The notes below the pieces were generated by a model. The model saw only the letters and a program-made list of their open reading frames with translations. It searched no databases and was not told the origin of the DNA. DNA of 64,000 bases from Pseudoroseomonas cervicalis. Lineage in GTDB: Bacteria; Pseudomonadota; Alphaproteobacteria; Acetobacterales; Acetobacteraceae. Positions 50,987 to 59,510 of the stretch are shown here, one piece after another. Position numbers and translations under genes: made by a program. Position 1 is the first letter of the stretch; each line of letters starts with the position of its first letter. Location of the stretch: contig NZ_JAUTAJ010000004.1 in NCBI RefSeq assembly GCF_030818485.1, positions 1,157,001-1,221,000 of the forward strand, read 5' to 3'.

Positions 50987-53659
50987 CTACAGCCCGTCCG
51001 GCTCCAGCAGCACCACCGGCTCGCCATTGCCCAGCACGCCGACGCCGCCCACCCCGGGCAGCGCCGCCAGCGCCGGGTGCAGCGGCCGCAGCAGCAGGTC
51101 GGAGCGCCGCTGCACCCGGTCCACCGCCAGCCCCAGCAGCCGCCCGGCGCTGCGCAGCATCACCACCCCGCCCTCGCCCGCCGCCGGCGCGGCCGGCAGG
51201 TTCAGCAGCTCCGCCAGGCGGCGCAGCTCGGCCCCCGGCGGCAGGGGCGCGCCCGGCTCCAGCACCGCCTCCACCCGCCCGGCCGGCAGGGCATAGGGAT
51301 GCCCGCCCACCTCCACCAGCAGCACATTCTGCACCGCCGCCGTCAGCGGCAGGCGCAGGGTGAAGCTGGTGCCTTGCCCGGCCTCGCTCGCCACCTCCAG
51401 CGTGCCGCCGGCGCGGCGCACCGCCTCCTGCACCACGTCGAGCCCGACGCCACGGCCGGAGGTCTCGGTCACCGTCTCGGCGGTGGAGAAGCCGGGGCGG
51501 AACAGCAAAGCGTGGATATCGGCCAGCGGCAGCAGCGCCGCCTCGCCCGGCTCCAGCAACCCGCGCGCCACGGCGCGGTCCAGCACGCGCTGCGTGTCGA
51601 TGCCGGCGCCGTCATCACTGACGCGGACCCGGATCTGCCCGGTGCGGCGGGCCGCCGAGATGCGCAGCGTGCCGCGCGCGGTCTTGCCGGCGGCCAGCCG
51701 CGCCGCCGGCGCCTCCAGCCCATGGTCGACGGCGTTGCGCACCAGATGCAGCAGCGGATCGGCCAGCAGCTCCACCAGGGAGCGGTCGATGGCGACCTCC
51801 TGCCCCTCCAGCAGCAGCTCCACCTCCTTGCCGCTGGCCCGCGCCACGGCGCGCGCCACCCGCGGCAGCCGGGCGAAAAGCGTGCCGACGGGGACCACGC
51901 GCAGCTCCAGCACCGCCTCGTCCAGCCGGCGCAGCGACAGGGTCAGGCGGCTTTCGGCGGCGTCCAGCGTGTCCTGGTGGCGGCGCAGCCGGTCGAGCGA
52001 CTGCGCCATCTGCGGCGCGATGCCGCCGGGCAGCCACTGCTCCAGCGCCGCCAGCCGGCTGATCGCGGTGCGGGCGCCGCCCTCCTGCAAGGCCTCCGAC
52101 AGAGCCAGCGCGGCGGCGCGCAGCTCGGCCTGCAGGTTGATGATGCCGTCGATCGTCTCCTGCCGCACCCGCATGGTGACGGGGCCGGCCTCGGCGGTCT
52201 CCGGCGCCGCCTCGGGCGCGGCCAGGGGCGCCACCTCGGGCAGCAGCGACAGCTCGTGCAGCACCTGCCCGGCCGGGTCGCGCGTCGCCGCATGCGCGGC
52301 CAGCGCCGGCAGCGCCAGCCCGCTGGCAAACAGCAGCTCGATCGAGGGCGGCGTGCTGTCCGGCAAATTGCGGCTGGCCAGCACCTCGGCCTCCTCATGC
52401 AGCCAGGCGCCGACGGCATTCTCCAGCACCGCCTCCTGCCCCAGCGCCAGCCGCGCCACGAAGAGGCGCTGCCCGGCCCCCAGCGCGGCGAGTGCCCGGG
52501 CGCGGGCGCCTGGCCCCATATTGGCGCGGAAGGCGGGCGGCAGGCGCGGGTCCAGCGCCTCGGCCGGCTCGGCGAGCGGCAGCGGGCGGGCCGGATGCAG
52601 CGCGCCCTCGGCGGCCGCCTGCAGCCGCTCGGCCAGCAGCGGGCCCTGGATCGCCAGCACCGCGGCGGCGTCCGGGTCGCCGGCGCGGTCGGCCAGATCC
52701 TCCAGCGTCAGCAGCAGCGCCTCCAGCCCCTCCTGGCCGAGGGCGCAGGCGGCGGCGGCCGTGGCGCGCGCCGCGGCGGCGAGCGCGGCGGCGTCGCCCC
52801 CGCCCTCGGTCAGCGCGGTGACGCGCATGGCCAGCCCGGCCAGGCGCGGCGCCAGCTCGCCTTGGGCCGCGGCGGGCAGCGCCTCGGCCCCCGCGCTCTC
52901 CCCGGCGCGGGCGCCGAGCAGCTCCAGCTGCCGCCGCAACAGGCCGAGCGCCGGCAGCGCCGCGGTGCTGCCCGCCGCCTCGGCCAGGCCGGCGAAGCCG
53001 CGCGCCAGGCGGTGCAGGCCGAGCAGCGATGCGGCGCCGGCCAGATCCTCGGCCTCGCGCAGCGCCTCGGCCTCGCGCGCCGCCGGGATCTCGCCGCCAA
53101 GCCGCGCCAGCAGCGGCACCGCCCCGGCGATGCGCGAGGCCAGCACGCCGAGCAGCGGGTCGCCGCCCTCCCCGGTCCCGGCCGGCGGCGCGGCCGGCGG
53201 CGCGACCGGCGGCACGGACAGCGGCACAGACAGCGCGGGCCCCGGCGCGGAGAGCGGGGGCGCGGGCGGCGACGCGCCGCCGCCATGGGCGATGCGCTGC
53301 AGCTGCGCCAGCAGCGCCGGCTCGGCGGCCAGGTCGCGCTTGGTCGCCAGCACCGCCTCGCGCTGGCGGCGCAGCCCGTCGACGGCGGCCAGCAGCGCCT
53401 CGGCCACCCCGGCATCCACCAGCAGCCTGCCGCTGCGCGCCTGGCCGAGGATGTCCTCCGCCGCATGCGCCACATGCTTCATGCCGGAGGCGCCGAGCGC
53501 GTCGCTCATGCCCTTCAGGCTGTGGAAGGCGCGGAACAGCGTGTTGACCTGCTCGGCGCCAGGCTCGCTGCCGCTGGCCAGCAGCGCCTCGATGGTGTCG
53601 AGATGCTCCTCGCTCTCGGCGGCGAATTCGCCCCAGAGGGCGTCATCCTCCTCCAGCAT
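50987..53659 (-). CDS. cheA: CheA-type hybrid-free histidine kinase
   Basis: An 890-residue CheA. The N-terminal HPt has the phospho-accepting H46 in LFRAFHSLKGMSDALG. Residues roughly 110-520 are Ala/Leu-rich helices resembling decayed HPt-like repeats. The dimerisation segment (MRVRQETIDGIINLQAELRA) precedes the ATPase, with N-box LHLVRNAVDHGLE, G1 DDGAGID and G2 SGRGVGLDVV. A CheW-like domain ends the protein (LLVEVGGHPYALPAGRVEAV). It would phosphorylate the response regulator and CheB encoded upstream. ATG 53659 is five bases after the response-regulator stop. It is the last gene of the operon. Confidence 0.93.
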   Translation of the reverse strand: MLEEDDALWGEFAAESEEHLDTIEALLASGSEPGAEQVNTLFRAFHSLKGMSDALGASGMKHVAHAAEDILGQARSGRLLVDAGVAEALLAAVDGLRRQREAVLATKRDLAAEPALLAQLQRIAHGGGASPPAPPLSAPGPALSVPLSVPPVAPPAAPPAGTGEGGDPLLGVLASRIAGAVPLLARLGGEIPAAREAEALREAEDLAGAASLLGLHRLARGFAGLAEAAGSTAALPALGLLRRQLELLGARAGESAGAEALPAAAQGELAPRLAGLAMRVTALTEGGGDAAALAAAARATAAAACALGQEGLEALLLTLEDLADRAGDPDAAAVLAIQGPLLAERLQAAAEGALHPARPLPLAEPAEALDPRLPPAFRANMGPGARARALAALGAGQRLFVARLALGQEAVLENAVGAWLHEEAEVLASRNLPDSTPPSIELLFASGLALPALAAHAATRDPAGQVLHELSLLPEVAPLAAPEAAPETAEAGPVTMRVRQETIDGIINLQAELRAAALALSEALQEGGARTAISRLAALEQWLPGGIAPQMAQSLDRLRRHQDTLDAAESRLTLSLRRLDEAVLELRVVPVGTLFARLPRVARAVARASGKEVELLLEGQEVAIDRSLVELLADPLLHLVRNAVDHGLEAPAARLAAGKTARGTLRISAARRTGQIRVRVSDDGAGIDTQRVLDRAVARGLLEPGEAALLPLADIHALLFRPGFSTAETVTETSGRGVGLDVVQEAVRRAGGTLEVASEAGQGTSFTLRLPLTAAVQNVLLVEVGGHPYALPAGRVEAVLEPGAPLPPGAELRRLAELLNLPAAPAAGEGGVVMLRSAGRLLGLAVDRVQRRSDLLLRPLHPALAALPGVGGVGVLGNGEPVVLLEPDGL

Positions 53660-53663
53660 CGCC

Positions 53664-54443
53664 TCAGCCCTCCGTGCCGGCCAGCGCCGGCAGGCCGGTG
53701 GCGCGGCGGGCGGCGCGCAGGATGGCCTCGCCCTGGCGGTCCCGCAGATCCGGGCTGAAGGCGCCGGAAGGCTTGCCGACCACGGCGCTGGCGCCCAGCC
53801 GCCGGGCCAGCGCCGCCAGCTCCGAGCCCGGCCGCGCGGCGGAGGAGACGATGACCACCGCGCCATGCCCGGACAGCGCCCATTCGCGCAGCGTGCCGAT
53901 GCCGTCCAGCACCGGCATCTCGATATCCAGCATGGTCAGGTCCGGCCGCAGCGCCTCCATCAGGGCGAGCGCGGCGCGGCCATCGCCGGCCTCCCCCACC
54001 ACGGTGAAGGCGGGGTCGCCGGAGAGGGTCTCCCGGACGAGGCGGCGCATCATGGCGCTGTCATCGACGACCAGGGCGCGCAGCCGGGGGGCCTCCGTGG
54101 CGGCGGGTGGCGCCGGCTCCTCCGCCTCGATGGCGGGTTGCTGCCCGGGCGCCGTCTCGGGCGGCGGCAGGTCGGTGCCGGCGCGGCCGATCGCCTCGGC
54201 CTGCGCCGCCAGCGCGGCGGCGAGCGCCCCGAGCCCGGCGGGATCACCCTCCTCCAGCAGCGGCCGCCCCGCCTCCAGCATGCCGCCGAGCGAGGCGATG
54301 CCGAAGGCGGCGGCCATGGCGGAGAGCCGGTCCATGGCGCGGCCGGCCGCCTCCGGCGCGGCGGCCTCGGCCAGCGTCGCGCAGCCCTCCAGCCATTCCG
54401 GCAGGAAGGCCTCCAGCAATTCGGGGTCGAGCGGCTCGGCCAT
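53664..54443 (-). CDS. Response regulator with a histidine-free HPt-like N-terminal domain
   Basis: A 259-residue protein with two parts. Residues 1-90 are a helical bundle (LDPELLEAFLPEWLEGCATL, RLSAMAAAFGIASLGGMLEA) that resembles an HPt domain but contains no His. A Pro/Glu linker leads to a CheY-like receiver at about residues 120-230: LRALVVDDSAMMRRLVRET, LTMLDIEMPVLDGIGTL with the phospho-Asp, VIVSSAA, and VVGKPSGAFS with the conserved Lys. The C-terminal ~25 residues are variable. No output domain is present, so it may act as the CheY of this system or as a phosphate sink. It lies between CheB and CheA on the same strand. Confidence 0.85.
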   Translation of the reverse strand: MAEPLDPELLEAFLPEWLEGCATLAEAAAPEAAGRAMDRLSAMAAAFGIASLGGMLEAGRPLLEEGDPAGLGALAAALAAQAEAIGRAGTDLPPPETAPGQQPAIEAEEPAPPAATEAPRLRALVVDDSAMMRRLVRETLSGDPAFTVVGEAGDGRAALALMEALRPDLTMLDIEMPVLDGIGTLREWALSGHGAVVIVSSAARPGSELAALARRLGASAVVGKPSGAFSPDLRDRQGEAILRAARRATGLPALAGTEG

Positions 54444-54467
54444 GCGACTCTCCTTCCCTCGGCTCGG

Positions 54468-55574
54468 CTACAGCCGCAACGCCGCCGGGGCCAGCAGGGT
54501 GGCGGCGCGGCGGCCCAGCGCCTCGGGCTCGCCCTCCTCCGCCGTGCCGCCGGCGGCGCGCAGCGCCTCGCCCGCCGCCACCGGCATGCCGGCCACCACG
54601 CAGCTGGCGGCCGATTGCAGCAGCAGCACCGCGCCGCGCGCGGCCAGCGCCGCGACACCCGCCGCCCCGTCCCGACCCATGCCGGTCAGCACCACGGCCA
54701 GCGCCCGGCGCGCCACCAGGGCGGCGGACTGGAACAGCAGGTCGACCGAAGGATGCACCGGCCCCGGGCCGGCGGCCAGACGCAACAGGAAGCCGCCATC
54801 GGCGGCGCGCGCCAGATGGCCATCGGTGCCGCCGGGCAGCACCACCACCTCGCCCGGCACCGGATGCAGGCCGCGCTCGCCGAGGCGCACCACCTGGCCG
54901 GTGCGGGCGGCCAGATGCCGCACCAGCTCCGGCCCCAGCTCGGCCGGCATGTGCTGCGCCACCAGGCAGGGCACCGGCAGAGGCCCGGCCGCCTTCAGGA
55001 ACGCCGCCACCGCATCCGGCCCGCCGGTGGAGGCGCCGAGCAGCACCACATCGCAGCGCCCCTGGCCCGGCCGCGCGGGTGGCGGTGGCGCGGCGGCGGC
55101 GGCCGGCTGCAGCAGGGATTGCGGCAGGCGCAGCGGCGCGCCGGCGCGCGTTTCGCCCTCCGGCAGGGCGCGCGCCCGCTGCGCCGCCCAGTGGCGCAGC
55201 CGGCCGCGCAGCTCGCGGTCGATGCGGCCGAGATCGAGGCCGGACAGCGCCGAGCCCTTCCACAGGTAATCCACCGCGCCGCGCGCCAGGGCGGCCAGCG
55301 CCACCTCCGACCCGTCGCGGGTGTGGTGGCTGACCATCACCACGGCGGGGGGGCTCGGCAGCGCCATCAGCCGCTCGGTCACCGCCAGCCCGTCCAGCTC
55401 CGGCATCTCGACATCCAGCGCCACCACATCCGGGCGCAGCCTGGCCGCCAGCTCCAGCGCGGCGATGCCATTGGCGGCCTCGCCCACGACCTTGAGGTCG
55501 CCATCCGCCTCGATGATGCGCTTCAGCGCCATGCGCATGAAGCCGCTATCGTCCACCACCAGGACGCGGATCAC
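54468..55574 (-). CDS. cheB: CheB-type protein-glutamate methylesterase
   Basis: A 368-residue CheB. The receiver domain (VIRVLVVDDSGFMRMALKRI, VALDVEMPELDGLAV with the phospho-Asp) is joined by a Pro/Ala linker to the methylesterase. Catalytic residues lie in LLGASTGGPDAVA (Ser), LVAQHMPAELGPEL (His) and LTGMGRDGAAGVAA (Asp). It removes methyl groups from receptors that CheR modifies. The start is GTG 55574, overlapping the stop of the CheW-like gene as GTGA. The start choice keeps the first receiver strand intact. Confidence 0.93.
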   Translation of the reverse strand: MIRVLVVDDSGFMRMALKRIIEADGDLKVVGEAANGIAALELAARLRPDVVALDVEMPELDGLAVTERLMALPSPPAVVMVSHHTRDGSEVALAALARGAVDYLWKGSALSGLDLGRIDRELRGRLRHWAAQRARALPEGETRAGAPLRLPQSLLQPAAAAAPPPPARPGQGRCDVVLLGASTGGPDAVAAFLKAAGPLPVPCLVAQHMPAELGPELVRHLAARTGQVVRLGERGLHPVPGEVVVLPGGTDGHLARAADGGFLLRLAAGPGPVHPSVDLLFQSAALVARRALAVVLTGMGRDGAAGVAALAARGAVLLLQSAASCVVAGMPVAAGEALRAAGGTAEEGEPEALGRRAATLLAPAALRL

Positions 55575-56806
55575 GCGGGGGCGGCCAGCGACGGGGAGAG
55601 CAGCGCCGAACGCGCCAGGGCGGCGGCGCGGCAGAGCGGCAGGGTGCGGCCCTGATAGGGCAGCAGCGCGGCGACCGGGCCATCGCCCGGCAGCTCGGCC
55701 AGGCCGGCGCTGGGCAGGTGCCGCAGCCCGGGCACGGCGCTGACGGCGAGGGCCAGCGGCGCGCTGCCGGCCAGGCGCAGCAGCGGCGGCGCCGCATCGG
55801 TGGCCAGCACCGCCCCGGCCCCCAGCGCCAGCCCGGCATCCAGCACCGGCAGCACATCGCCGCGATGCGAAACCACTCCGAAGGCGCCCGCCTGCGGCAG
55901 CGGCGAGGGGCGCTGCGGCGGCACCACCGCCGCGACCTCCTCGGCCGGCAGGGCGAAGAGCAGCGCGCCGGCGCGGGCCAGCAGCAGCGGCAGGCGCGGC
56001 TCGGGCGGCGGCGGCGGCCGCTCGCGCAGCGGCGGCGCCAGGGCGCGCAGCGCCGCGGCGGCCGGGCCGGCCAGCAGCGTCTCCAGCTCCGCGCCCGCCG
56101 GTGGCCCGGCCTGCGGCGCGGCGCGGTCGCAGGGCAGCGCGTAGAGCCTTCCCTCCACCGCCAGCACCGCCATCAGCGGCGGCGCCGGCCAGGGGGGCAG
56201 GGTCGGGTCGAGCCAGAGCGGGTCCAGCACCAGCACCGGCACCCCGGCCGCGCCCTCGCCGGCACGCCGCTCGGCGCGGCCGCCGGCCAGCCCCTCGGCC
56301 AGGCCGAGGCCGAGCGCGCCGCGCGGCCGGCCCGGGGCCGGCACCAGCTCGGGAAAGGCCACGATCCGGCGCAGCGCAGCCAGCGGCACCACCAGCCGGC
56401 CCTCGCCCAGGCCCAGCGCCAGGAAGGCGGCGGCGGCGCGGGCCGGATGGCGGGCGCGGCCGGAAAGTGGCGGCAGCGGCCCCGGCGGCAGCGGCGGCGC
56501 GCTGGGCGCGGTGCCCGCCGGTGCCTCCAGCGCCAGGGGCAGCGGCAGGGCGCCGTCGGGGGTGGTGTCGAGCAGCGCCTCGCCGGTCACCAGCAGCCGG
56601 CCGGAGGGGCCCTGGCAGGCCAGCCAGACCGGGCCGGGCGCGCCGCCCGGCGCCAGCACCGGCACCGCCTGCCCGTCCAGCAGCGCCAGCGCCGGCAGGG
56701 TGGCGGGGGCGCCGGGCAGCGGCCGGATCCGCGGCGGCTCCACCGGGGCGGCGCCGGGCGGCAGGCGCCAGGCGCGGCCGCCGGCCAGCAGCGCGGCGCC
56801 GCTCAT
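55571..56806 (-). CDS. Multi-module CheW-like scaffold protein
   Basis: A 411-residue protein with at least two CheW-like modules, and perhaps a decayed third at the N-terminus. The middle module shows EGRLVVPLAALRRIVAFPEL and later VPVLVLDPLWL. The C-terminal module shows ALLFALPAEEVAAVVPPQRP, AFGVVSHRGDVLPVLDAGLA and ending LCRAAALARSALL. Ordinary CheW is about 160 residues with one module. It may bridge more than one kinase or receptor array. The start (ATGA) overlaps the CheR stop, and its stop overlaps CheB (GTGA), so it is tightly coupled. Residue conservation is low. Confidence 0.78.
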   Translation of the reverse strand: MSGAALLAGGRAWRLPPGAAPVEPPRIRPLPGAPATLPALALLDGQAVPVLAPGGAPGPVWLACQGPSGRLLVTGEALLDTTPDGALPLPLALEAPAGTAPSAPPLPPGPLPPLSGRARHPARAAAAFLALGLGEGRLVVPLAALRRIVAFPELVPAPGRPRGALGLGLAEGLAGGRAERRAGEGAAGVPVLVLDPLWLDPTLPPWPAPPLMAVLAVEGRLYALPCDRAAPQAGPPAGAELETLLAGPAAAALRALAPPLRERPPPPPEPRLPLLLARAGALLFALPAEEVAAVVPPQRPSPLPQAGAFGVVSHRGDVLPVLDAGLALGAGAVLATDAAPPLLRLAGSAPLALAVSAVPGLRHLPSAGLAELPGDGPVAALLPYQGRTLPLCRAAALARSALLSPSLAAPA

Positions 56807-57696
56807 GCCCGCCGCCACAGCGAGGGCTGCGCCGCATCCCACAGCGCGAGGCCGAGCCCGGAGGGCGGCAGGTCGGTGGCGCCGAGCAGCAGCGCCCCGC
56901 CCGGGGCGAGCCGGGCGCAGAGGCCGCGCAGCACCGCCTCCCGCGCCGCCTGGGTCAGATAGATCAGCACGTTGCGGCAGAGAATGATGTCCTGCTCCGA
57001 AGTCTCGGGCGGTGCGCCGGGGGATGGGTCGACGGGCGCCAGGGCGCAGAGATTGGCCCGCGCGAAGCCGACCGCAACCGCATCGCCGGGCCGGGCGCGG
57101 GGCGCGCCATCGGGCCCGGTCGGGAAGTGGCCGCGATAGGCCTCGGGCACCTCGCGCAGCGGGTCGGGCGGGCCGGGCTCGAACCAGCCGCTGGCGGCGC
57201 GCGCCAGGGCCGGGCGGCAGAGGTCGAGGCCGAGGATGCGCGCCGGCAGCCCGGCCTCGGCGGCCAGCGCGGCGAGGCTCCAGGCCTCCTCCCCGGTGGC
57301 GCAGCCGGCGGAGAGGATGCGCAAGGGGCGGCCCGGCACGGCCAGCGCCGGGAAGGCCAGCGCCGCCAGCGCCAGCAGCTGCGGCGCGGTGCGGAACAGC
57401 CGCGTCTCCTGCACCGTCACGGCGTCGATCAGCGCGGCCCAGAAGGGATCGTCGAGGCCGGGGGCGGCCAGGCTGGCGGCGGGCGCGGCGGCGATCAGCG
57501 GCGCGGCGCGGCGCAGCCGGCCGCACAGCACCTCGCTCGCCGCCAGGCCGACCAGGGCGGCCAGCCCGTCCCGCGCCGCGTCGAAACGGGCGGGATCCGG
57601 GGCGGCGGCCGGCCCCGAGTCGGTGGCGGCCGCGCCGCCGCGGGGCGGATCGCCGCCCCCCGGCCGTGCGGCGAGACCCGCTCCGGCGCAGGGCAC
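56803..57696 (-). CDS. cheR: CheR-type protein-glutamate methyltransferase
   Basis: A 297-residue CheR. Its S-adenosylmethionine site is visible in LRILSAGCATGEEAWSLAAL, and later motifs include DIILCRNVLIYLTQAAR and ARLAPGGALLLGATDLPPSG. An N-terminal helical domain (about residues 35-100) precedes the fold, with QETRLFRTAPQL as a family marker. The start is GTG 57696; the first ~30 residues are Gly/Ala rich and may not be translated. The stop overlaps the CheW-like gene as ATGA. It would methylate receptor Glu residues, but no methyl-accepting receptor is encoded in this window. Confidence 0.9.
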   Translation of the reverse strand: MPCAGAGLAARPGGGDPPRGGAAATDSGPAAAPDPARFDAARDGLAALVGLAASEVLCGRLRRAAPLIAAAPAASLAAPGLDDPFWAALIDAVTVQETRLFRTAPQLLALAALAFPALAVPGRPLRILSAGCATGEEAWSLAALAAEAGLPARILGLDLCRPALARAASGWFEPGPPDPLREVPEAYRGHFPTGPDGAPRARPGDAVAVGFARANLCALAPVDPSPGAPPETSEQDIILCRNVLIYLTQAAREAVLRGLCARLAPGGALLLGATDLPPSGLGLALWDAAQPSLWRRA

Positions 57697-57734
57697 CGGC
57701 GGCCGGCGACCGCCCGGTCCTGCGCCGGGCGGGG

Positions 57735-58058
57735 TCAGGCGGCCAGCGCCTCGGCGCGGGTGGCGTAGGCGGGGATGATCTTGTCGAAGCCGGAGATCTC
57801 GAACACCTCGCGCACCGCCGGCTGCAGCCCGCAGACGCTGAAGCTCTTGCCGGCGGTCTTGGCCTGCTTGGCGGCCTTCAGCAGCACGCGCAGCCCAGCG
57901 GAGGAGACGTAGCGCACCCCCTCCAGATCGGCGACCACGCCGCCTTCCTCCAGCAGCGCGAGCAGCTTGGCCTCCGCCGCCGCGGCGGTGGCGGTGTCGA
58001 GCCGCCCTTCGAAGGCAGCGACCGTCACGGCCCCGGACTTGATCTCGGCGATCTGCAT
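57735..58058 (-). CDS. STAS-domain protein (anti-sigma-factor antagonist type)
   Basis: A 107-residue single STAS domain: MQIAEIKSGAVTVAAFEGRLD at the start (in part), and VVADLEGVRYVSSAGLRVLLKAA, where SSAGL carries the Ser that RsbW-type kinases phosphorylate. ATG 58058 is preferred because it opens directly into the first strand of the fold; an earlier ATG adds 23 unrelated residues. It follows an RsbW-like kinase gene on the same strand, making a partner-switch pair. It could bind a sigma or anti-sigma factor or modulate the CheA complex. Confidence 0.9.
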   Translation of the reverse strand: MQIAEIKSGAVTVAAFEGRLDTATAAAAEAKLLALLEEGGVVADLEGVRYVSSAGLRVLLKAAKQAKTAGKSFSVCGLQPAVREVFEISGFDKIIPAYATRAEALAA

Positions 58059-58150
58059 ACTCGTCACGCTCCTTTGTGCGTCCAGTCCCGCGCCGCGGGT
58101 TCCGCCCGGCGGCGCGTCATTCCTCAATCGTGCCTAAGGTGCCGCCGCGA

Positions 58151-58564
58151 TCACGCGGCGTCCAGCACCGCCAGCAGATGGTTGCGGCCATCCGCGCGGC
58201 GATAATCGAGCGAGCGCACCATGCGCCGCACGAAATGGATGCCGAGCCCGCCGATCTCGCGCTCCTCGAGGCCGGCCTCGGTGTCCGGCGCGGCTTCGGC
58301 CAGCGGGTCGAATTCCGGGCCGTCATCGGTGATGCCCAGATGCAGCGCGCCATCCTGCAGGCGCAGCGCCACCTCGACGAAGCTCGCCCCCGCGCCATGC
58401 ATGGCGACATTGGCCACCAGCTCCTCCGCCACCAGGGCGACGCGATGGGCGGCGCCGGGCGCCAGCTCGGCCTCCTCGGCGAAGGCCTCCAGCCGGTCGA
58501 GCAGCGCGGGAACCGCCTCGGCCTCGGGCCGCAGGCGAAGCGCCAGTTCCGTGCTCTGCGCCAT
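58151..58564 (-). CDS. RsbW-like anti-sigma-factor serine kinase
   Basis: A 137-residue HATPase of the RsbW/SpoIIAB group. The N-box is LVAEELVANVAMHG, the G1 box ITDDGPEFDPL, and the G2 region GGLGIHFVRRMVR. It has no sensor or membrane segment. Such proteins hold a sigma factor or other partner and phosphorylate a STAS protein; the STAS gene follows 92 bases downstream. It is the first gene of the leftward operon with CheR, CheW-like, CheB and CheA. Divergent from it lies the sensor-like membrane protein gene. Confidence 0.9.
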   Translation of the reverse strand: MAQSTELALRLRPEAEAVPALLDRLEAFAEEAELAPGAAHRVALVAEELVANVAMHGAGASFVEVALRLQDGALHLGITDDGPEFDPLAEAAPDTEAGLEEREIGGLGIHFVRRMVRSLDYRRADGRNHLLAVLDAA

Positions 58565-58828
58565 GCGCGGCGGTATCCTTCTTCCGACTCGCCGCAGCCT
58601 AACGAAGCGCGGTGCGCTTGTCAGGCGGTCGCCTGAGGCCGGGCCGGGGCTGCCCTGGTACCCGCCCTGGCACCTCCCCTGGCACCTCCCCTGGCGCTTG
58701 ACGGAAAACCTCCCGCCTGCGATCCATGCGCGCCCCGGAGACGAGCGGTTTTTTGCCGGAAAATCAGGCGCTTCGTGGCAGTTTCGTGACAGTGTTCGAA
58801 CGGCGCCGCAGCGGCGCGGAGGCGGGCG

Positions 58829-59491
58829 ATGCAACGCAGGCTGCTGCTCGGCGGCGTGGTGATGCTGGTGCTCCTGGCGATGGCCGGGCTCGGCCTGTTC
58901 GCGCTGCACCGCAACCAGGCCGAGGCGCGCGACGCCCTGGCGCGGCTGGACACGCTGCATGGCGCGCTGGATCTCGGCCGCCAGGCGGAGACGGCGTTCA
59001 AGCTGCAGGTGCAGGAATGGAAGAACATCCTGCTGCGCAGCCATGAGCCAGGGGCCGCGCCGCGGCTGCGCCAGGCCTATGACGCGGCGGCGGCGGAATC
59101 CGCCGGGCTGCTCGGCCAGCTGGAGGGCGCGGCGCCGGCGCTGCGCGACACCACCGCCGCGCCGCTGGCCGGCGAGCTGCCGGCGCTGCGCCGCGCGCTG
59201 GCCGGGCTGGACGAGCGCTACAAGGCCGCGCTGGCCGCGCATGACCCGGCCACGCCCGAAGGCGCCCGCGCCGCCGATGCGGCGCTGCGCGGCGCCGACC
59301 GGGCGCTGCAGCAGCAGCTCGATTCGGTCGGCGACCGGCTGGGCGAGGCCTGGTCGGCCACGGCGCGCGAGCTCGCCGCCCGGTCCGAGGCCCGCTACGA
59401 GGAGACGCGGCAGCTGCTCCTCTGGGGCAGCCTGATCGGGCTGGCGCTGGTGCTGGCGCTGCTCTTCGGCCTGGCGCGGCCGCGCGGCTGA
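58829..59491 (+). CDS. Membrane protein with an isolated four-helix-bundle sensor-like region
   Basis: A 220-residue protein with an N-terminal membrane helix (LLLGGVVMLVLLAMAGLGLFA), a helical periplasmic region of about 160 residues (FKLQVQEWKNILLRSHEPGA is typical of 4HB sensors), and a second membrane helix (LLLWGSLIGLALVLALLFGLA) ending in five residues. Layout and sequence resemble the ligand-binding part of methyl-accepting chemotaxis proteins, but the HAMP and cytosolic signalling domains are missing. It starts after GGCGGGCG upstream and is read with the Na/Pi cotransporter 19 bases later. A role as a sensor partner for the divergent Che operon or for the transporter is inference. 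Confidence 0.75.
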   Translation: MQRRLLLGGVVMLVLLAMAGLGLFALHRNQAEARDALARLDTLHGALDLGRQAETAFKLQVQEWKNILLRSHEPGAAPRLRQAYDAAAAESAGLLGQLEGAAPALRDTTAAPLAGELPALRRALAGLDERYKAALAAHDPATPEGARAADAALRGADRALQQQLDSVGDRLGEAWSATARELAARSEARYEETRQLLLWGSLIGLALVLALLFGLARPRG

Positions 59492-59510
59492 GCCCGGAGA
59501 GCGCGAGGCG

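Noticed and set aside
51360..55655. 1431-codon open frame on the plus strand across cheA and cheB
   Set aside because: The Ser/Arg/Ala-rich sequence is typical of an antisense reading of high-GC DNA; the minus-strand genes carry all catalytic motifs.
58640..58700. Repeated CTGGCACCTCCC units upstream of the sensor-like gene
   Set aside because: Only about three short imperfect copies; probably simple-sequence variation in the promoter region, with no further structure.
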